From: Planctomycetaceae bacterium UBA2972
GTDB lineage: Bacteria > Planctomycetota > Planctomycetia > Pirellulales > Pirellulaceae
Assembly: GCA_002348315.1 (NCBI GenBank)
Contig: DEAW01000194.1
Location: forward strand, 1 to 20,752
Length of the DNA stretch: 20,752 bases
Reading direction: 5' to 3'
Both the position numbers and the translations under genes were made by a program. Shown here one piece after another: positions 6,753-14,205 of the stretch (the first letter of the stretch is position 1; each line of letters starts with the position of its first letter). The notes under the pieces are model-generated. The model saw only the letters and a program-made list of their open reading frames with translations, made no database searches and had not been told where the DNA came from.

Positions 6753-9700
6753 ATAAAGCGTATTGTTGCCTGGGCCATTGATCGATCGGCCGCGATGAAT
6801 ACATTGATGATCGCCATTATTCTGGCGGGCATTTTTAGTTTTGGAGTGATGCGTCGTGAGAGTGTTCCGGAATTCGAACTCGAAATCATTCTGGTCACCG
6901 TACCCTACCCGGGAGCTGCACCTGCAGTCACTGAAGAGGGAATCTGCCAGAAGTTAGAATCAGCCATACATCCGGTTGCCGGGATCAAAAAAGTGACCAG
7001 CGTTGCGGCTGAAGGAGTGGGCTATGCGGTCGTGGAAATCTACCCCGGTGAAGATGCCCAGAAAATTCTTAATGAGATTCGCAGTGCCGTTGATCGGATT
7101 CCGAGTTTTCCCCAGCTGGCTGAAAATAAAGACGTTCGACAAATCACGATGCGAAATCCTGCTATTCGGGTAGGCGTGTTGGGCCCCGTCGGTGCCACGG
7201 GACCCGAGGCCGAGGTTGAACTGCGTAATCTGACAGAGGAAATTCGTCAGGAACTACTGGTTCAAAAACCGCTTCCAAAGACCGGCCTTCAGGGATTATT
7301 TGAGTTCTTTACAACGAATCCTGAGCAGTCGGTCGTATCTCAGGCAGACATCATTGGCGCCAAGCCATTTCAGATTGATGTGGAGATTCGAGAGCAGGAT
7401 TTACGTAAATACAATCTGACACTGAAGCAGGTGGCAGAGATTCTGCGAAATGAAAATATTGACATCCCCGGAGGTACGCTGCGATCTGAAGTTGGCGATG
7501 TTTCGCTGCAATCGAAAAACAAAGGAGTGACCGGCGAAGAGATTGCTGAGTTACCGTTATTGAGAACTAATGGCGAAGTCGTTCTCAAGGTCAAGGATAT
7601 TGCGACCGTGTACGACGGGTTTGCGGATGTGGATTCGATTGATGACGTCAACGGTCATCCGGCCAATGTGATTTCAATTATGCGTTTGCCGACTGAAGAT
7701 ATCCTACGCATTACCGAATCCGTAAAGCACTATGTCCAAGAGCGTAACAAGACAATGCCGCAGGGTTATTCACTCGAGGTGTGGTTTGACCAGTCACTCT
7801 ACGTGGAAGAACGTATGGACTTACTGATGAATAATGGCCTGCAGGGGCTGTTGTTAGTATTCATCGTATTGGCGCTCTTTCTGGAATTCCGACTCGCTTT
7901 TTGGGTTGCCATGGGGATTCCAATCTCCGTATTGGGAGCAGGCGTGGTTTTGATCTATCTGGGCCAAACGATCAATATGATTTCTCTGTTCGCCTTCCTG
8001 CTGGCGTTGGGTATTGTTGTCGATGATGCCATTGTGGTCGGAGAAAACATCTACCGATATCAGGAGAAAGGACTCAAACCATTACAGGCGGCTATCGAGG
8101 GTACGGCAGAAGTGTTCCCTGCTGTCTCGGCATCGGTTTCCACCACCATTATCGCTTTTACTCCGATGTTGTTCATTGCCGGGATCATGGGGAAATTCTT
8201 TGCGGTGATGCCAGCTGCGGTGATCGCGATGCTGGCGATTTCACTGTTTGAATGTATTCTCATTCTGCCGGCGCATCTGGGGCATGAAATGAGTCGTGGT
8301 GAGGCCCTGGTGAAGTGGATTTTCATTCCGTTCCAGCCCTTGCTTTGGTGTGTGAAGAAAGCGAATCAGGGAGCATCCTGGTGTTTGCAGAAAATGATCT
8401 ATCAGATTTATACGCCCAGTCTCAAAACCGCATTGAGATATCCACTGATTCCCTTGAGTGTTGCCACGGCTTTGCTGGTTATTACGCTGGCGGTCGTTGT
8501 AAAAGGAGTCATTCCGTTTGTGCTGTTTCCCAAGATGGACAGTTTTATACTGAGTGCCAAAGTAGTCTATCCTGATGGTACTCCTTCGTCGGTACCCGAT
8601 GCTGCCACCAAAGAGTTGGAAGCGATGGCCCTGCAGCTCAAGCAGGAATTGTCGCCGGACAAAGAACTCTATAAAGTCGTCCATCGAGCGGTTGGTCATA
8701 CGACAGGACTGGCGGCAGATGGCACGGGTAACAGAGAAACAGGCTCGTTCATCGGAGTGGTGGATATTGAACTGGTAGACAGTAGCGAACGTGACTACAC
8801 GAGTCAGGAATTAACCAGCCGTTGGCGTGAGTTGGCTCCAAAATTTCCGGATGCGGAATCTCTGACCTTTACCGAGGGTGGTGGTCCAGGCGGTCCCGGA
8901 GGAAAAGCGATCGAGTTCAAACTTTTGGCGCCTATGAAGGACATGCAAGAACTGGAAGCGGCGGCAGCAGAATGCCTGGAGTTTCTCAGTGACAAGCCCG
9001 GCGTGTTTGATATGAGCGATGACGTTCAGTTGGGCAAAGAGGAATATCGATTCAAGGTCAAAGAAGATGCGCAAGTCATGGGCATTACTACATCCCAGCT
9101 TGCTGATGCAGTTCGAGGTGCCTTTTACGGCGAAGAAGTGATGAGATTGCAACGCGGGCGTCATGAAGTGAAGTTGATGGTGCGGTATCCGAAAGAACAA
9201 CGTCGCCGTTTATTAAGCCTTCCAAATATTCGGGTTCGCGGCAACGATAAGGCCGAACGCCCGATTACTGAAGTGGCCGAAATCACCAAAGTCCGTGAGT
9301 ACGCCGAGTTAAATCGTGTGAATCAATTACGATCGATTACGATTTCCGGTGACGTGGATGCGACGACCGGGGTGAACTCCAACATGATTTACCATGCAGA
9401 TATCGGCGATGGGAAGAAGTCTTTTGTCGATTTCTTTAACACCGATATTAAAGCGAAATACCCCAATGTTTACATCATGTTTGAAGGAGAGGCACAGCAG
9501 CAAAAGGAGTCATTAGAGAGTATGGTCATTGGTTTTATCGTCGCGATGCTGGTGATCTTCTTTGTACTCACCTTACAATTCAAATCCTACCTGCAACCGT
9601 TTTTGATCATGTCGATTATTCCCTTTGGGCTGATCGGAGCTGTTTGGGGACATTACTTCATGGGGCTGGAAGTGACATTGTTCAGCCTCTGTGGCATCGT

Positions 9701-10046
9701 CGCTCTGATGGGCGTTGTGATTAATGATTCGATTGTTCTGATTGACTATATCAATAAACATCCCGAGCGAGATGCAGATATACACGCAACGTTGTTGAAT
9801 TCAGGGCGAGACCGGTTTCGTCCCGTGTTGTTGACATCGATTACAACGGTCGCAGGATTGTTGCCACTGTTGCTGGAGACATCCTTCCAGGCTCAGGTGT
9901 TAATCCCGATGGCAACCAGCTTGTGCTTTGGCCTGATCCTTGGAACGGTTTTGATTCTGTATTTGGTCCCGACGTTTTACGTGTTGTATTACAAATTGGT
10001 GAAAACTCTGCAGCAGGATCAGACGCATGGGACCGAGTCTGCCTAA
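6750..10046 (+). CDS. RND family efflux permease (AcrB-like)
   Basis: This 1098-residue proton-driven pump follows the usual RND plan: TM1 (about 13-33), a large periplasmic loop, TM2-TM6 (about 363-510), a linker and TM7 (about 565-590), a second periplasmic loop, then TM8-TM12 from about 940 to 1080. The TM4 proton-relay pair Asp425-Asp426 is present in LALGIVVDDAIVV. At the TM10 position where AcrB has its essential Lys (KNAIL), this protein has INDSIVL with Asn992-Asp993, so the relay differs from the HAE1 model. The porter domain has a longer than usual segment at about 172-204, and the second loop contains a Gly-Pro-rich stretch (GGGPGGPGGK). It begins with TTG and is co-transcribed with the adaptor. 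Its stop is 11 bases from the convergent BMC stop. It is full length; substrate range is unknown. Confidence 0.92.
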   Translation: MIKRIVAWAIDRSAAMNTLMIAIILAGIFSFGVMRRESVPEFELEIILVTVPYPGAAPAVTEEGICQKLESAIHPVAGIKKVTSVAAEGVGYAVVEIYPGEDAQKILNEIRSAVDRIPSFPQLAENKDVRQITMRNPAIRVGVLGPVGATGPEAEVELRNLTEEIRQELLVQKPLPKTGLQGLFEFFTTNPEQSVVSQADIIGAKPFQIDVEIREQDLRKYNLTLKQVAEILRNENIDIPGGTLRSEVGDVSLQSKNKGVTGEEIAELPLLRTNGEVVLKVKDIATVYDGFADVDSIDDVNGHPANVISIMRLPTEDILRITESVKHYVQERNKTMPQGYSLEVWFDQSLYVEERMDLLMNNGLQGLLLVFIVLALFLEFRLAFWVAMGIPISVLGAGVVLIYLGQTINMISLFAFLLALGIVVDDAIVVGENIYRYQEKGLKPLQAAIEGTAEVFPAVSASVSTTIIAFTPMLFIAGIMGKFFAVMPAAVIAMLAISLFECILILPAHLGHEMSRGEALVKWIFIPFQPLLWCVKKANQGASWCLQKMIYQIYTPSLKTALRYPLIPLSVATALLVITLAVVVKGVIPFVLFPKMDSFILSAKVVYPDGTPSSVPDAATKELEAMALQLKQELSPDKELYKVVHRAVGHTTGLAADGTGNRETGSFIGVVDIELVDSSERDYTSQELTSRWRELAPKFPDAESLTFTEGGGPGGPGGKAIEFKLLAPMKDMQELEAAAAECLEFLSDKPGVFDMSDDVQLGKEEYRFKVKEDAQVMGITTSQLADAVRGAFYGEEVMRLQRGRHEVKLMVRYPKEQRRRLLSLPNIRVRGNDKAERPITEVAEITKVREYAELNRVNQLRSITISGDVDATTGVNSNMIYHADIGDGKKSFVDFFNTDIKAKYPNVYIMFEGEAQQQKESLESMVIGFIVAMLVIFFVLTLQFKSYLQPFLIMSIIPFGLIGAVWGHYFMGLEVTLFSLCGIVALMGVVINDSIVLIDYINKHPERDADIHATLLNSGRDRFRPVLLTSITTVAGLLPLLLETSFQAQVLIPMATSLCFGLILGTVLILYLVPTFYVLYYKLVKTLQQDQTHGTESA

Positions 10047-10063
10047 CAGGTTACTTGTTAAGG
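10042..10063. terminator. Small hairpin spanning the convergent stop codons
   Basis: CCTAACA (10042-10048) pairs with TGTTAAGG (10056-10063) with one bulged A, around a seven-base loop. The stem includes the stop codons of both the permease (+, 10044-10046) and the BMC gene (-, 10058-10060). It lacks a U-tract in either direction, so it may be a weak bidirectional terminator or mRNA 3'-end stabiliser. Confidence 0.3.
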
Positions 10064-10684
10064 AAGCAATGTCAGTACGGAATCACTGGGCCGTGCAATG
10101 ACATAGGCAGCGATCAGGTTGCCCAGTTTTTCGACTTCGGCTTCGCCGGCCTCGACTGCGGCTTTGACCGCGGCGACATCTCCTTTGATAACGACTGTTA
10201 CATAGCCGCCGCCAAGCTTTTCTTTCCCAATCACTTCCACATTGGCTGCTTTACAGGCCTGGTCGATTGCATTGAAAACGGCCGTAAATCCCTGAGTTTC
10301 AATGAAGCCAAGTGCGAATGAGTTATCAGAAGCCATTTCAGTATCCTCTTGATTACTGGGGTCGTTGTTAGGGAGGTGAACCACGTTTTGTTCAAGCAGA
10401 CCGTTATACTCTTCGGGGCCGTTGACGACAGGTTCAATTTGGGGTTCGGGGGTTGCCAGAAGTTTGGTCACAGGCTGGCCACCGAGTTGAGTTGCAATTT
10501 GCTGTCCTGCATCGAGCGCGGCGCGGACGGCATCTAATTCGCCTGAAACTTTAACGACAAAGCCCAGGAAATCGTTGACTTCGGCCTGCAACGGTTCCAC
10601 TGGAGCTGTTTTGCACATGACGTCCAAAGCGATCATGGCTGGGGTATAACCCGTCGTTTCTAAAAAGCCGTAGGCCGCGTTCAT
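10058..10684 (-). CDS. Tandem-domain bacterial microcompartment shell protein
   Basis: This 208-residue protein contains two BMC (Pfam 00936 type) domains, at 1-85 and 120-205, joined by an acidic, Asn/Pro-rich linker of about 35 residues. Domain 2 is a textbook hexamer-type domain: ALGFIETQGF, Lys145 in the ACKAANVE segment, the Gly-rich pore loop KLGGGYV at 156-162, GDVAAVKAAVEAG at 168-180, and Arg198 in ARPS. Domain 1 keeps YGFLETTGY, Lys25 and ELDAVRAALDAG (49-60). However, it has a bulky pore loop (EVNDFLGF, 35-42) and TP instead of RP at 78-79, so its pore and edge contacts should differ. Such proteins form pseudohexameric tiles in protein organelle shells. The gene starts 15 bases after the stop of the E1-lipoyl-KAS III gene and has no clear SD of its own, suggesting coupled translation. 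A strong internal start lies at Met117. No other shell gene is visible in the window. Confidence 0.9.
   Translation of the reverse strand: MNAAYGFLETTGYTPAMIALDVMCKTAPVEPLQAEVNDFLGFVVKVSGELDAVRAALDAGQQIATQLGGQPVTKLLATPEPQIEPVVNGPEEYNGLLEQNVVHLPNNDPSNQEDTEMASDNSFALGFIETQGFTAVFNAIDQACKAANVEVIGKEKLGGGYVTVVIKGDVAAVKAAVEAGEAEVEKLGNLIAAYVIARPSDSVLTLLP
10334..10349 (-). promoter_or_regulatory. Internal ribosome site and ATG for a separate second BMC domain
   Basis: On the minus strand AGAGGA (10344-10349) is followed after seven bases by an in-frame ATG (A at 10336, codon 117). Translation from here would give a 92-residue protein, the normal length for a BMC-H shell subunit, beginning MASDNSFALGF at the natural domain start. 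This Shine-Dalgarno site is stronger than the one at the full-length start (10684). Whether it is used cannot be seen from sequence. Confidence 0.55.
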
Positions 10685-10699
10685 ATTTGAGTCAGAGGG

Positions 10700-13600
10700 T
10701 TACAGCGTTTTGATGATGCCCGCACCGAATGTAAAACCTCCACCGAAAGCACAAAGGCCAATGGTTTGATCCTGTTGAGCGGCCGGGAGGACTTCGCTGA
10801 GACAGAGTGGAATGGTACTGCTGGAGGTGTTACCGTGCTGAGCAATATTGGAGAATACGGTTGGTGAAATGCGGTGTTGAATCGCATCGATGATCCGTTG
10901 GTTTGCCTGATGGGGAACCACTAAATCCAGGTCTTCCACCTGCAACTCATCCCGCGTGCAAACGCGATTAAGGCTGTTCATCATGCAGCGGACAGCTTCC
11001 TGAAAGACGCGTCGGCCCTTCATCTGAATGAATCCGCTATTTCGCAATGGAACCGATAAGGTAGTGCCATCCTCGCCCTTGGCCGACAATTCCGGACGAT
11101 GTAGCTTGGCAGCGGATTTCTCAACATGGCTTTCGCCGTAAAGAACGGTCGCTGTGGCGGCATCGCCAAACAGGATAGAAGTATCAAAATCTTCCAGGTC
11201 TAGTAGCGGTGAAAGGACTTCGGCTGTCGTAATCAGCACTCGGCCATTCGGCGTACTTTGTAGAAAATCATAGCCTGACTGCAGAGCATACAGGTATCCA
11301 CTGCAGGCGGCACTAATGTCATAGGCCTGAATCATGGTATCCTTGCCGGTCGAGAGACCGTTAAGGATCCGGCAGGCCATCGATGGAGTCATCGACATGG
11401 GACTGGTTGTGGAACAGATCAGCAGATCAATATCATCAATCAGCAGACCTTCCTGCTCCAGAACTTTTTGACATGATCCGACAGCCATACTGATGGCATC
11501 TTCGTTTTGATCCACCCAATAGCGTTGGCGAATTCCTGTACGACGAATAATATCCTCGCTGGTCATCTCTGCATTTTCACCGAGGAGGAATTCGTTCGTG
11601 ATCAGTTTGCTTCCTTCGTTGTATTGAACGTGTGACAGTCCCACTTCAAAGGATCGGCGTTCAGGAAGCGAATGAGCAAGGACAATGGTGTTATCGGATT
11701 TTCGCCGAGTCAAAATTGGCGTACCATGTTGCTCTTCGGTAATTGGCTTAGGGCGTAAACTCGCATCGGTTGCCAGTTTCACCATCGGAGCACCGACGCG
11801 TACGTTGTCTCCCGCTTGACAGAGAATTTCAGTCACGACGCCATCGACCGGACTGGTGATGTCAAAAACACTCTTGGTCGCTTCGACGCTGGCGACCGGG
11901 TCTCCGCATTCAAGTGATTCACCTGACTCGATGAGGATCTCTACGATTTCTACAGCTTCATCAGCCGGACCGGAACCGATTGCCTGAATGAATTCGACTC
12001 CGACTTCCTTTTCCGGAGCTTCTTCCCAGGCCAGATCCAGATCAAGTAATTCGGCCGCCACAGTCAAAGTTCGTTTGAAGCCGGGCAGGACATCGACTTG
12101 ATTTTCAAAATTGCAGGGAATGAACGTGTCAGGTCTGGTTACCCGTCGAACGGCAATCGGGACATTCGCATTTTCTGCCACGGTCGCTATGATCTCTGAT
12201 CCCAGACCACAAGTGTGATTGTCTTCATGGACAACAACCAGACGAGCCGTTTTTTCAGCGGAAGAAAGGACGAGTTGCTGGTCCCACGGAGTCAGACTAC
12301 GCAGGTCGATGACTTCCGATTCGATACCAGCCTGTTCCAAAGCGTCGGCCGTCTTTTCACATACGGCTACCGTGTTGCCCCAGGCCACAAAGGTGATGTC
12401 TCGTCCGGAACGAGTCTTGCGAGCGACACCCAAAGGTACGAACTGGTCGTCGACATTGTCTGAAGTGGTTTGTTCAGAATCGTTGAGCAGTGTCTTGGGG
12501 TAGAAGAAGACAGTGGGACGTTTTGATTCGAAGGCGGCATTTAGCAAACCAGCGGCATCATGTGCAGTCGAGGGCATCACCACATCGACACCGGGGCAGT
12601 GTGCCATTACGGATTCATGTGTTTGTGCATGGTAAGGCCCGAGTCCCGGTCGATAGCCACCACAGGCGATCATGACAATCACAGGTACGGATGTTTGCCC
12701 ATCAGTACGCCAGTGAATCGTCGCCAGTTCGTTGACGATTTGATTGTAAGCGGTGGGCATGAAATCGGCGAATTGGATAAAAGCTACGGGGCGTTCGCCT
12801 ACCATGGCGCGGCCGATCGCTGCCCCGACAATGGTTGACTCACTCAACGGCGAATTCATCACTCGCCCGGGGAAGCGTGTACTCAGACCCTTGGTGACTC
12901 CGAATACATCCCCTTTGGGATCTTCGATATCTTCGCCATAAAGAGTCACTGTGGCGTTGTCGAGAAGGTGATTTTTAAGCACTTCCCGAATGGCATCTTT
13001 CATGTTCAGTTGAGGCAGGTCATCCACTCCCGCTTTTTCTTTGGAGGGATGTGTTAGCTCAACCGGGTGTTGTCTACCGGCGTCCATCGAAGCCAACGGC
13101 GTGCCGGCATCAAGTGCTTCCTGCTCAGCCGCAGCCAACTGATCATTGACCTGGGTTTGAATCAGATCGAGTTCTGCTGAGGTCAGTCCCATGGAAAGCA
13201 ATTGCTGCCTCGTTGACAGAATTGGATCACCACTGAGTTTGGCTTCTTCGATATCATCAGCATCGCGATAGACGGTTTGATCATCGGCATTTGTGTGACT
13301 CGTTAGTCGTTCCACTTGAAATACGACTAAGGCCGGCTGACTCGTTTTTCGCATCTCAGCGATAATAGTTCCGATTTGCTGATCGGCCGTGACCACATCC
13401 GTTCCATCAATGTAGTGAATCGGTAAGCCAAAGAATTCGGTAGCTTCGGTGCCGTCTGGCAATGAATAAAAAGTCTTGCCTTGCGTCGTTGTAGAGATAG
13501 CCCATTTATTATCCTGCACCATAAACAGGACGGGCAGCTTAGAGCGAACAGCTTCTCCAACAGCTTCCAGCCATTCACCCTGTTGAGTCGTTCCGTCACC

Positions 13601-14017
13601 TACGCCGCAATAGACGATGGGCGTATCTTCAGGCTGTTTGATGGCAGCAGCAGCACCAACGGCCTGCAAAGCGTTGTTTCCAGTCGGCGTCACCATACTC
13701 AGAATATGTAATTCCGGGTCATTAAAGAAGGCGCTCATCCGCCGTCCACTACCCGGTGAGAATTCGTTGCAGAGCAGGGTGTCAAAGAAAGTTCTGGGCG
13801 AGAGACCGCGCGCGACTAACAGAGCCCGGTCGCGATAATGGCAGTGTAGCCAGTCGCTTTGAGTAAGATGATTGGCAAGCACAGCTGTGCCTTCATGACC
13901 AGCACCAGACAAGTGGAAGAATGCTTCCCCTCGACTCGTGAGCTCATGCTCAATCCGATCCACTCCGCGCGCTATCAGCATACTGCGATAAAGCGTCAGC
14001 AGCCCATTTCGATCCAT
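10700..14017 (-). CDS. Fused 2-oxoacid dehydrogenase E1-alpha/E1-beta, lipoyl domain and ketoacyl synthase III
   Basis: This single 1105-residue polypeptide holds four modules in order. E1-alpha (about 1-325) has the thiamine diphosphate motif GDG at 140-142 and DN at 169-170. E1-beta (about 336-660) contains LYGEDI, SPLSE and PYHAQTHES. A lipoyl domain (about 672-750) has SVEATKSVFDI, with Lys715 as the expected lipoylated residue. A FabH-type ketoacyl-ACP synthase (about 775-1105) has the full triad: Cys905 (SAACSG), His1036 (VPHQANQ) and Asn1063 (QHGNTSS). No E2 acyltransferase core with HxxxDG is present. Expected chemistry is decarboxylation of a 2-oxoacid, perhaps branched-chain, transfer of the acyl group to the lipoyl arm, then condensation with malonyl-ACP by the synthase. 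The last hand-over is inference. The upstream in-frame TTG at 14020 is less likely than the ATG at 14017. The minus-strand TAGAAT at 14104-14109 is a possible -10. It is co-directional with the BMC gene 15 bases downstream. All catalytic motifs look intact. Confidence 0.9.
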   Translation of the reverse strand: MDRNGLLTLYRSMLIARGVDRIEHELTSRGEAFFHLSGAGHEGTAVLANHLTQSDWLHCHYRDRALLVARGLSPRTFFDTLLCNEFSPGSGRRMSAFFNDPELHILSMVTPTGNNALQAVGAAAAIKQPEDTPIVYCGVGDGTTQQGEWLEAVGEAVRSKLPVLFMVQDNKWAISTTTQGKTFYSLPDGTEATEFFGLPIHYIDGTDVVTADQQIGTIIAEMRKTSQPALVVFQVERLTSHTNADDQTVYRDADDIEEAKLSGDPILSTRQQLLSMGLTSAELDLIQTQVNDQLAAAEQEALDAGTPLASMDAGRQHPVELTHPSKEKAGVDDLPQLNMKDAIREVLKNHLLDNATVTLYGEDIEDPKGDVFGVTKGLSTRFPGRVMNSPLSESTIVGAAIGRAMVGERPVAFIQFADFMPTAYNQIVNELATIHWRTDGQTSVPVIVMIACGGYRPGLGPYHAQTHESVMAHCPGVDVVMPSTAHDAAGLLNAAFESKRPTVFFYPKTLLNDSEQTTSDNVDDQFVPLGVARKTRSGRDITFVAWGNTVAVCEKTADALEQAGIESEVIDLRSLTPWDQQLVLSSAEKTARLVVVHEDNHTCGLGSEIIATVAENANVPIAVRRVTRPDTFIPCNFENQVDVLPGFKRTLTVAAELLDLDLAWEEAPEKEVGVEFIQAIGSGPADEAVEIVEILIESGESLECGDPVASVEATKSVFDITSPVDGVVTEILCQAGDNVRVGAPMVKLATDASLRPKPITEEQHGTPILTRRKSDNTIVLAHSLPERRSFEVGLSHVQYNEGSKLITNEFLLGENAEMTSEDIIRRTGIRQRYWVDQNEDAISMAVGSCQKVLEQEGLLIDDIDLLICSTTSPMSMTPSMACRILNGLSTGKDTMIQAYDISAACSGYLYALQSGYDFLQSTPNGRVLITTAEVLSPLLDLEDFDTSILFGDAATATVLYGESHVEKSAAKLHRPELSAKGEDGTTLSVPLRNSGFIQMKGRRVFQEAVRCMMNSLNRVCTRDELQVEDLDLVVPHQANQRIIDAIQHRISPTVFSNIAQHGNTSSSTIPLCLSEVLPAAQQDQTIGLCAFGGGFTFGAGIIKTL

Positions 14018-14154
14018 CAATAGCCACTTTGTTTGAAAAGCGGGGACTCACGTCACCTATGTGGCAACTAACGATTCCCCCCGAAATAACCTCTAATGCC
14101 ATGATTCTAGCGGAAATCGCTATTTTCACGCACTATGAAATCCCCTGTTTTAAC

Positions 14155-14181
14155 ATCGCAAAAACGAAAATCTAGGAGATT
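14155..14181 (-). terminator. Weak candidate terminator after the TPR-redoxin gene
   Basis: On the minus strand AATCT and AGATT (within 14169-14181) form a five-base stem with a three-base loop, followed by TTTCGTTTTTG. The stem is short and AT-rich. It lies in the 188-base gap (14018-14205) between the TPR-redoxin stop and the fusion gene start. The remainder of the gap should hold the promoter of the fusion gene, but no convincing -35/-10 pair was found. Confidence 0.3.
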
Positions 14182-14205
14182 ATTTTGGAGCTGTTTGGAA
14201 GAGAT

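Noticed and set aside
12215..12838. Several overlapping plus-strand open frames in the E1-beta region
   Set aside because: They are shadows of the E1-beta coding frame, with no conserved motif or ribosome site.
14018..14020. TTG start for the E1-lipoyl-KAS III gene
   Set aside because: It is immediately followed by an in-frame ATG at 14017, and neither has a distinct ribosome site, so the ATG is the simpler start.
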